Positions 1 through 5,900 of a DNA stretch of 9,305 nucleotides are shown piece after piece; position 1 is the first letter of the stretch, and the number at the start of each line of letters is the position of its first letter. The translations under genes were made by a program, and so were the position numbers. Below the pieces are notes generated by a model. It was not told the DNA's origin and searched no databases. It saw only the letters and a program-made list of their open reading frames with translations. The DNA comes from an uncultured Collinsella sp. (lineage in GTDB: Bacteria > Actinomycetota > Coriobacteriia > Coriobacteriales > Coriobacteriaceae): assembly GCA_900553215.1 (NCBI GenBank), contig USCJ01000045.1, positions 1-9,305 on the forward strand, in the 5' to 3' direction.

Positions 1-791
1 CCCGCGCCGCCGTTCCCGGCCCTGCCGACCCCGAGCCCGATGCGTTTGAGCTCGTGTATCCCCAGACGGTGGGCGTGCGCATGGGCGCCTGCCCGTATCC
101 GGCGCGCGATTCGTACAGCTACTCGTCAATTGCCGCGGCGCTGCATGCCGAGTCCGAGGACCGTGCCGCCGAGGCACACACGCCCATGGACGAGGCCGGC
201 GATGATGCGGAGTCGGATGGTTCCGAGATGACGGATGCAGGCGTGGCCGCCGTTGAGCCCGCCGGCAACCCCATGGCGCTGGGCTCGGCGTTCCATGCCG
301 CCTGCCAGTGGCTGATCGAGATGGGTGCCGATGCGCTGCCCGCCGAGCGTGCCGACGCCCTGGCTCGCCTGTGGCGCCTGACGCCGGAACAGCGCGAACG
401 CTTCGACGTTGCCCTGGATCGCTGGCTCAAGTCGGCGGTCCGTGCCGAGCTGCTTGCCTGGCCGTGCGTTCGCGCCGAGGTGCCGTTCTTTTCGCTGGGT
501 TGCGAGGATGAGGACATCGCTCGCTACGGTGCATATGCCGAGGGCGCCATCGATGCTTTGGCGACGAACCCGGCGGATTCGTCATGCGCGCTGGTCATCG
601 ACTACAAGACGGGTGGCACGCCGGACGAGACGCCGGAACAGCTGCAGGAGAGGCACGCCCTGCAGGCGCGCGTCTACGCTGATGTTTTGCACAAGGCGGG
701 CTTTGAGGCCGTGACCGTCAAGTTCGTCCGCGTGGAGCAAGTCGACCTCGCCAACCCGTGCGAGCCTCAGGTGGTCACCTACAGCCTCTAG
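1..791 (+). CDS. RecB/AddA-type PD-(D/E)XK nuclease, C-terminal part (5' end outside window)
   Basis: The frame is open from the first bases of the window and ends at TAG 789-791, so only the C-terminal end of a larger protein is visible. What can be seen is a RecB-family nuclease domain. It has a Ser/Tyr-rich entry segment (SYSYSSIAAAL), then GSAFHAA with the family histidine codon at 294-296. EGAIDAL follows with its aspartate at 552-554, then VIDYKTGG with Asp at 600-602 and Lys at 606-608, and finally the QARVYADVL helix. That is the order H, D, DxK, QxxxY of the nuclease end of AddA/RecB/UvrD-like repair helicases. The family resects double-strand breaks for recombination. No cysteine cluster as in AddB is visible after the nuclease motifs. 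An acidic, low-complexity stretch (about 150-260) separates the entry segment from the GSAFH motif. The helicase half is not visible, so a stand-alone nuclease cannot be excluded. A GTG at 54 is an internal codon and probably not the start. Confidence 0.8.
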   Translation, partial: RAAVPGPADPEPDAFELVYPQTVGVRMGACPYPARDSYSYSSIAAALHAESEDRAAEAHTPMDEAGDDAESDGSEMTDAGVAAVEPAGNPMALGSAFHAACQWLIEMGADALPAERADALARLWRLTPEQRERFDVALDRWLKSAVRAELLAWPCVRAEVPFFSLGCEDEDIARYGAYAEGAIDALATNPADSSCALVIDYKTGGTPDETPEQLQERHALQARVYADVLHKAGFEAVTVKFVRVEQVDLANPCEPQVVTYSL

Positions 792-802
792 CCCTCAATA
801 AC

Positions 803-865
803 TTGCGGTGGAATACGGACTGTTTTGGCCAAAAAAGCCGCCAAACAGTCCGCATTTCACCGCAA
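803..865. repeat. Long imperfect inverted repeat / hairpin
   Basis: Bases 803-829 pair with 840-865. The outer arm TTGCGGTG (803-810) matches CACCGCAA (858-865). It continues through a G-T wobble at 811/857, three pairs, one mismatch at 815/853, and then CGGACTGTTT (816-825) against AAACAGTCCG (843-852). One bulged T allows GGC/GCC to close the stem over an A-rich loop. The stem is about 26 bp. It starts 11 bases after the nuclease stop codon, so it could terminate that transcript. However, no T-run follows the right arm, so it is not a textbook intrinsic terminator. Its length and regularity also fit a dispersed palindromic or MITE-like repeat. The right arm ends where the -35 region of the next promoter would lie. 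Confidence 0.8.
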
Positions 866-887
866 CGCATGGGAGAGCCTGGGGCGG

Positions 888-893
888 TACAAT
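888..893 (+). promoter_or_regulatory. Candidate -10 box (TACAAT) for the DUF3284 gene
   Basis: TACAAT differs from the sigma-70/sigA -10 consensus at one position and would give a leader of roughly 25-30 bases before the ATG at 927. It sits in GCGGTACAAT, almost identical to the GCGGTAAAAT ahead of dnaE. No good -35 hexamer is visible 16-18 bases upstream, where the end of the long inverted repeat lies. Assigned from sequence pattern and position only. Confidence 0.45.
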
Positions 894-926
894 GGCTCGA
901 ACGGTTCAAACGAATAAGGAGCCATC

Positions 927-1436
927 ATGCAGCTCGCCAAAACGCTTAAGGTGACGCCGGAGGAGCTTTTTGACGCTCTGGCGGGGTCTATCATGCAGGA
1001 TATCGAGAACGCCACGGGCAAGCGTCCCAGCCGCAACAAGCTCAACGGCTATAAGTACGAGAAGCGCGCCCAGTCCGCAAAAGGCAAGGCCAAGGGCATG
1101 GCGATCAAGGTTAAAATCAAGCACTTTGACTACCCGTGTCTCTATGAGGTCCGTTTTCAGTATGCGGCGGGCATCAATACTATGCGCTATGAGGCTGCAC
1201 CTGCTGGCGATGGTGCCTGCGAGCTCACCTATACCGAGGATTTTCAGGGTGTGGGTGGCAACACGTCTGGCACGCGCGGCAAGCTCGGCCTCTTCTTCTA
1301 TGAGCGCAAGCTCAAGAGCCACGCCAACCAGACGATTGATCAAATCGTCAAATACATCGAGGGTGAGCGCCGCGTAAAGGCTAATCCCGCCTTCGCCGAT
1401 GATACTGCCGAAAACGCTTCGGATGTATTCCATTGA
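927..1436 (+). CDS. DUF3284 domain-containing protein
   Basis: 169 residues. The ATG is supported by AAGGAG at 916-921, five bases upstream. The N-terminus (TPEELFDALAGSIMQDIENATG) looks like the opening helix of the DUF3284 family. A lysine-rich segment follows (about residues 39-65), then alternating strands including YPCLYEVRFQYAAGINTMRYE and CELTYTEDF, and a C-terminal helix near residues 134-150 (HANQTIDQIVKYIEG). No signal peptide or membrane segment is visible, so it is probably cytoplasmic. The family has no assigned reaction. In Firmicutes its members are often found near sugar PTS genes, but none are visible here. The strand-rich core with a terminal helix suggests a START/SRPBCC-like fold, which is inference. 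The last 20 residues or so (KANPAFADDTAENASDVFH) look disordered and end at the edge of the low-GC patch. The family call is from recalled pattern, not a search. Confidence 0.7.
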   Translation: MQLAKTLKVTPEELFDALAGSIMQDIENATGKRPSRNKLNGYKYEKRAQSAKGKAKGMAIKVKIKHFDYPCLYEVRFQYAAGINTMRYEAAPAGDGACELTYTEDFQGVGGNTSGTRGKLGLFFYERKLKSHANQTIDQIVKYIEGERRVKANPAFADDTAENASDVFH

Positions 1437-1539
1437 TACCCTGTGCAAAAGCTTTACCGCTCTTCACATCAACTGTGAACACTTCAGGCTTCGAGTCAGT
1501 AGCGAGCGGCCCGACAAAAGTAGTTGATGGAAGTGCCAA
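1437..1539 (-). other. Intergenic stretch with a coding-like open frame on the - strand (possible gene remnant)
   Basis: The stretch between the DUF3284 stop and the MFS start has no recognised gene on the + strand. Read on the - strand, the frame is open across the whole gap. It gives a well-mixed, protein-like sequence containing LPSTTFVGPLATDSKPEVF and then TVDVKSGKAFAQGINGI. No convincing start or ribosome binding site is present: the frame begins only inside the MFS gene on the other strand and then runs into the DUF3284 gene. I do not recognise the family. It may be the remnant of a gene broken when the transporter arrived, or simply chance. Confidence 0.25.
1463..1479. promoter_or_regulatory. 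Operator-like palindrome TTCACA-N5-TGTGAA
   Basis: A perfect 6-bp inverted repeat with a 5-base spacer lies 60 bases ahead of the MFS start codon. The size and symmetry fit a binding site for a dimeric helix-turn-helix regulator that might control the transporter. No clear -35/-10 pair was found around it, and no regulator gene is adjacent. It could equally be chance. Confidence 0.25.
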
Positions 1540-2739
1540 ATGAATAAGAATGCCGCTACGCAACTGCACATCTATTCCGCCTTTTTCGTTCTCGCGGGAT
1601 TTGTTTTAAATCGGGGAGTGTTTCTACTTTTCCTTGCGGAGAAAGGAATGTCTGTCACGGAAATCGCGCTTTATCAAGCCCTGTTTAACATTACAACGGT
1701 CGTCCTCGAGCTGCCAACAGGGCTGATAGGCGATTTCTTTGGAAAGAAGTTTTCGATTCAAGTGGGCGTGCTGCTGCTTTTCTTCCATACGGCTGGCATG
1801 CTGTTGCTCTCAGGTCCCTTTCTTGTCGTGCTTTCCCTTGTTGAGGCACTCGCCTACTCCCTTCAATCGGGATCCGAACAAGCACTTTTATATGAAATTG
1901 CCCGGAATGCCGGTCAAGGAGAGCGTTTCCTCACCATCAACGCTCGGCTGCTTGCCGCGCAATCAATCGCTACGGGAATGGCGATTGTGCTCGGATCTTT
2001 CATTGCCCAAGTATCTTGGAGCGCCCTCTACGTATGTGTCTCCGTTTTCTATCTCCTGCAGCTTTTCCTTCTGTATCCCATTGAGAGGACGGAAGCGACC
2101 CGTTCTGAAAGCTCTGAAAAGGGAAGGTTTGACGCGGCCAAGATGTTCAGACGCGAAACCTGGTGCATTGGAGAATCCGCTTTTGCGGTGTTGCTTCTTC
2201 TAATCGGCACAAGCATGCTCGATGGATTCTATGGGAGTTATTACAACTTGAATCAGTTGGTATTCGACGCATTTGATGCTCCCGTCTCCATAATAGGAAT
2301 CTTTTTCGGTGCATCCTATGCAGTAAATGCGACGGCCTACATTGCAGCAGATTTCTTCTCATTGCGTTTCGGGAAAAGAAATACCATGCTCGGCTCGATG
2401 CTAATGGAGGTTGGCCTTTTCATGATTCTTCCGTGGTTTGCTTCAAATCCGCTGTGTTTGTTTGGCCTTAGCATGGTGCTTTGTTTTCTCCCAGAAGTGG
2501 TGTACATCACTTCGGAAAACTTAATCCAAGACGCGATAGCGGACGATCTCCGCGCGACGATCCTTTCCGTCGCGTCTCTGGTAAGGGCTCTCTTTTCTGC
2601 AGTGTTTTTCTCCATATTTGGACATGTGTTGGGGTTATATCCCATTCAGATAGCGCTCGGTATTATTGGTGCAATCGCGATAGCAATTACCGCCGTTGTT
2701 TCATTAAAAATGGTTGGAATACAGGTCTCCAAGAATTGA
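1540..2739 (+). CDS. Major facilitator superfamily (MFS) transporter
   Basis: 399 residues, the usual size of a 12-helix MFS protein, predicted in the cytoplasmic membrane. Hydrophobic segments lie at about 11-33, 41-63, 71-92, 94-108, 137-158, 160-180, 213-232, 248-270, 281-300, 303-323, 337-362 and 366-390, with a charged central loop at about 181-212. The signature loop between helices 2 and 3 is GDFFGKK (64-70), close to the MFS motif A. Its repeat in the second half is DFFSLRFGKR (271-280). SGSEQALLYE (110-119) at the end of helix 4 resembles a motif in drug-exporter-like MFS members. The family uses ion gradients to move small molecules. The substrate cannot be read from sequence, and efflux is only a guess. 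The start at 1540 has a modest ribosome site (GGAAG, 1529-1533). No gene within the same patch helps to define its job. Its GC content and codon use are unlike its neighbours. Confidence 0.88.
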   Translation: MNKNAATQLHIYSAFFVLAGFVLNRGVFLLFLAEKGMSVTEIALYQALFNITTVVLELPTGLIGDFFGKKFSIQVGVLLLFFHTAGMLLLSGPFLVVLSLVEALAYSLQSGSEQALLYEIARNAGQGERFLTINARLLAAQSIATGMAIVLGSFIAQVSWSALYVCVSVFYLLQLFLLYPIERTEATRSESSEKGRFDAAKMFRRETWCIGESAFAVLLLLIGTSMLDGFYGSYYNLNQLVFDAFDAPVSIIGIFFGASYAVNATAYIAADFFSLRFGKRNTMLGSMLMEVGLFMILPWFASNPLCLFGLSMVLCFLPEVVYITSENLIQDAIADDLRATILSVASLVRALFSAVFFSIFGHVLGLYPIQIALGIIGAIAIAITAVVSLKMVGIQVSKN

Positions 2740-2872
2740 TATATCGATTGACGAGCTATCCGAAGCGTCGAGCCTTCTTGATGGACATGACTATTCGTCA
2801 CAAATCATTCCGCGCATCGCCGGGGTTCCAGTAATACTCGATATATCTGGATGCCCTCATTCCCCTTTTTGA
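2708..2872 (+). other. Short open frame after the MFS gene (possible remnant)
   Basis: A frame different from that of the MFS gene is open from just after a stop at 2705-2707 to TGA 2870-2872, 54 codons. Beyond the MFS stop it reads as a mixed, protein-like sequence (DISIDELSEASSLLDGHDY, then SSQIIPRIAGVPVILDIS). No ATG or GTG with a ribosome site opens it; a TTG at 2714 inside the MFS gene is the only visible option. I do not recognise it. It may be the tail of a decayed gene or part of a coupled small protein. The region 2740-2979 otherwise contains only the dnaE promoter candidates. Confidence 0.25.
2738..2847. repeat. 10-bp inverted repeat pair GATATATCGA / TCGATATATC
   Basis: GATATATCGA at 2738-2747 is matched exactly in inverse orientation by TCGATATATC at 2838-2847, 90 bases apart. 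The core GATATATC is itself palindromic, so the pair can also be read as two copies of one 8-bp palindrome. It may mark two protein binding sites or the ends of a small element. The AT-rich core makes chance occurrence more likely than for a mixed 10-mer. Confidence 0.35.
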
Positions 2873-2882
2873 AGGTCCCAAA

Positions 2883-2911
2883 TTGACTACCCGTGTTGGT
2901 TTGGCTAGGTT
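2883..2911 (+). promoter_or_regulatory. Candidate upstream promoter of dnaE (TTGACT-17-TAGGTT)
   Basis: TTGACT (2883-2888) matches five of six bases of the -35 consensus. With exactly 17 bases between, it is followed by TAGGTT (2906-2911), which keeps the TA and final T of the -10 box. It would give a leader of about 60 bases. It sits where low-GC sequence gives way to normal composition. It competes with the better -10 box at 2935-2940; both could be used. Confidence 0.35.
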
Positions 2912-2934
2912 CGGGTGCTATCCGCGCCGTGCGG

Positions 2935-2940
2935 TAAAAT
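2935..2940 (+). promoter_or_regulatory. Candidate -10 box (TAAAAT) for dnaE
   Basis: TAAAAT differs from the consensus at one position. It is embedded in GCGGTAAAAT, nearly the same decamer as in front of the DUF3284 gene. Transcription would start near 2947, leaving a leader of roughly 33 bases to the ATG at 2980. The -35 region is weak. The recurrence of the decamer at about the same distance from two gene starts is the best support. Confidence 0.45.
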
Positions 2941-2979
2941 CGTTCAGTCAGAACACGAACCCGCATCGGAGCTCATCAC

Positions 2980-5900
2980 ATGGCATTCGTCCATCTGCAC
3001 AATCACACTGTTTTCTCCATGCTCGACGGCGCAACCCGTATCCAGGATATGGTCAACCGTGCCGTAGAGCTGGGCATGCCCGCCGTGGCCATTACCGACC
3101 ACGGCTACATGTATGGCGTACCCGACCTGGCGCTGGCCTGCGACGCCGTCAACCACAACACGCCCGAGTACAAGACATGGAGCCACGACAAGGCCTTCTT
3201 GGAAAAGGATCGCCGCGACGAGCTGGTGGAGCCCGATCCCGAGGCAAACCCGCGCGAGCATGCCCAGTATGTGAAGGACATGGCCATGTGGGACGAGAAG
3301 GGCAACATCGACGAGCTCAAGCCGCCCCTGGTCATCAAACCCATCTTTGGCTGCGAGGTCTACTTTACGCCGGACGAGACGCTCGCCCGCGACCACAAGC
3401 CCGAGCTCTACCACATGATCCTTCTGGCCAAGGACCAGGAGGGCTACGTCAACCTGATGCAGACGGTTTCCGAGGCAGCCGTGCAGGGCTTTTACTACAA
3501 GCCGCGCGTGACGCTCGACAACCTGCGCCGCCACGCCAAGGGCATGATCTGCACCAGCGCCTGCATCGCGGGCATCATTCCCAAATACATCGACCGCGGT
3601 GACATGGAGGGCGCCATCAAGTGGGCCGAGACCTTCCGTGATACCTTCGAACCTGGCGACTTCTACATCGAGATCCAGGAACACGGCATCACCACCGACA
3701 ACGGCCTGACCGACGAGCAGATGGACCGCACGCTCATCGATATCGCCAAGCAGGTGGGCGTCAAGGTCATTGCCACCAACGACTTCCACTACCTGCGCCG
3801 CGAGGACGCGCCGGTGCAGGACGTCATCATGTGCATTGGCATGAACGCCAAGGTCGACGACCCCAACCGCATGCGCATGACCGGCTCGGAGTTTTATATG
3901 AAGACCGAGGAGGAGATGCGGGCGATGTTCCCGTATTGCCCCGAGGCCTGCGACAACACGCTCGAGATCGCCGACAAGTGCTACGTAGAGCTGGACTGGG
4001 ACTCCATCATCCTGCCGCGCTTCCCGCTGCTCGACCCCGGCGAGACACACGAGAGCCAGTTCCGCCGCGAGTGCGAGAAGGGCCTGCGCCAGCACTATGG
4101 TGACGACTGGGCCACGCGCGAGATCGGTGGCGTCAACATCAAAGAGCGCTTTGAGTACGAATACAAGGTCATTTGCGACAAGGGCTTTGCCGCCTACTTC
4201 CTCATCGTCGCCGAGTACGTGCAATGGGCCAAGGACAACGGCATCGGCGTCGGCCCCGGCCGTGGCTCGGCCGCCGGCGCTATCGTCGCCTACGCCATGA
4301 ACATCACCGCGTTCGACCCGCTCGAGAACGGCCTCATGTTCGAGAGGTTCCTCTCGCCGCAGCGCTCCGAGATGCCCGATATCGACATGGACTTCGACGA
4401 TGAGCGGCGCCTCGAGGTCGTGGAGCACGTTCGCCAGCTCTACGGCCCCGAGAAGGTCACCCACGTCATCACCTACTCGACCATCAAGGCCAAGCAGGCC
4501 ATCAACGACGCCGCGCGCGTCCTGGACTACCCGGTCTACATGGGTCAGCGCCTGTCCAAGATGGTCTCGAGCGACCCCAAGGTCAAACTCAAGCAGGTGC
4601 TCGACAAGCAACCCGGCAAAGAGGATCTGTTTAACCCCGACTTTGCCGAGGCCTATAAAAAGGATGACGACGCCCGCCGCATCATCGACACGGCGCTCTC
4701 GATTGAGGGCCTCACCCGTGGCGAGGGCGTGCACGCGTGCGCCGTTCTGATCTGCCGCGACCCCGTCAACGAGCATGTGCCCACCAAGCTCGACACCAAG
4801 GGCGGCGTCGAGATTACCCAGTACGAGGGCCATACCGTTGCCGACATGGGCCTGCTCAAGATGGACTTCTTGGGCCTGCGCACGCTGACGGTTATCTCCA
4901 AGGCCAAGGCAAACATCAAAAAGAACTTCGGCATCGACATCAAAGAGGAAGAGATCCCCTTTGACGATCCCGAGATCTTTAAGCTCATGGGTTCCGGCCA
5001 CACCGCCGGCGTCTTCCAGGTCGAGTCCGCCGGCATGACGGCCACGATCAAGAACATGAAGCCCACCGAGTACAAGCACGTCGTGGCATTGATCGCTCTG
5101 TACCGCCCGGGCCCGCTGGGCGCCGGCATGGTTTCGTCCTACATCAACCGTATGAACGGCAAGGAGCCGGCCGTCTCCTACGACGACCGCCTGGACGACA
5201 TCCTGGGCGAAACCTACGGCACCATGGTCTACCAGGAGCAGGTTATGCTCATCTCCGTCGAGATGTGCGGCTTCTCCAAGGGCGAATCGGACTCGCGTAT
5301 CCGTAAGCCCGTGGCTAAGAAGAAAATCAAGCTGCTCACGTCGACGGTGCTCCACTGGGAGGATGGCTCGGACGAGACCACCTACGACCACTGGATGAAC
5401 GGCGCTATCAAGAACAACTACACGCGCGAGGTCGCCCAGAAGATTTGGGACGATGTTCTCGAGTTCGCATCTTACGCCTTTAACAAGTCGCACTCCGCCG
5501 GCTACGCCATCCTGGTTATGCAGACGGCGTGGCTCAAGGCGCACTATCCGCACGAGTACATGGCGGCCGTTCTGACGTCCTATACGGGCAAGACCGACAA
5601 GATCGTTCATTACGTTTCGGCGTGCCGTCACGACGGCATCCCCGTGCTGTCGCCAGATGTCAACGAGTCCGGTACCGAGTTCACGGCTACCAAGGAGGGC
5701 GTGCGCTTTGGTCTGGCCGGCATCCGCGGCGTGGGCACCGGCGTGGCACAGGCGATTATTGCCGAGCGCGAGGCGGGCGGCCCGTTTAAGACGCTGCACG
5801 ACTTTGTCGAGCGCGTGGACTCGAGCCAGGCCAACCGTCGCGTGATCGAATCGCTCATCAAGGCAGGCGCCTTCGACTCCACGGGGTATCCGCGTCGCCA

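Larger units (their letters stand above)
1437..2880. other. Low-GC islet carrying the MFS gene
   Basis: Composition drops across this stretch. I counted 28 G+C in the 60 bases at 1441-1500, 28 in 1561-1620, 29 in 2281-2340 and 31 in 2761-2820, against 38 in 3061-3120 inside dnaE. Codon choice in the transporter also includes many A/T-ending codons that its neighbours avoid. This fits laterally acquired DNA placed between the DUF3284 gene and dnaE. No integrase, transposase, tRNA or clear target duplication is visible, so the borders are approximate. Confidence 0.55.

Noticed and set aside
803..865. Calling the long inverted repeat a standard intrinsic terminator
   Set aside because: No T-run follows the right arm and the stem is unusually long; termination is possible but not shown, so it is listed as a repeat.
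906..1448. 180-codon open frame on the - strand opposite the DUF3284 gene
   Set aside because: It covers almost exactly the same span as the DUF3284 gene, which has a good ribosome site and a family-like sequence; the reverse frame has neither.
2798..2860. Short - strand peptide containing RYIEYYWN, faintly like the C-terminus of IS3-type transposases
   Set aside because: Only about four residues resemble the family and the similarity stops at once; there is no DDE domain or second open frame nearby, so an IS remnant cannot be supported.
5260..5420. Possible intein or frameshift in DnaE, suggested by the odd fingers sequence
   Set aside because: The frame stays open, the added length is only about 12 residues, and there are no intein splice motifs (no Cys/Ser start block or HN end block); conserved DnaE sequence resumes at AFNKSHSAGYA.
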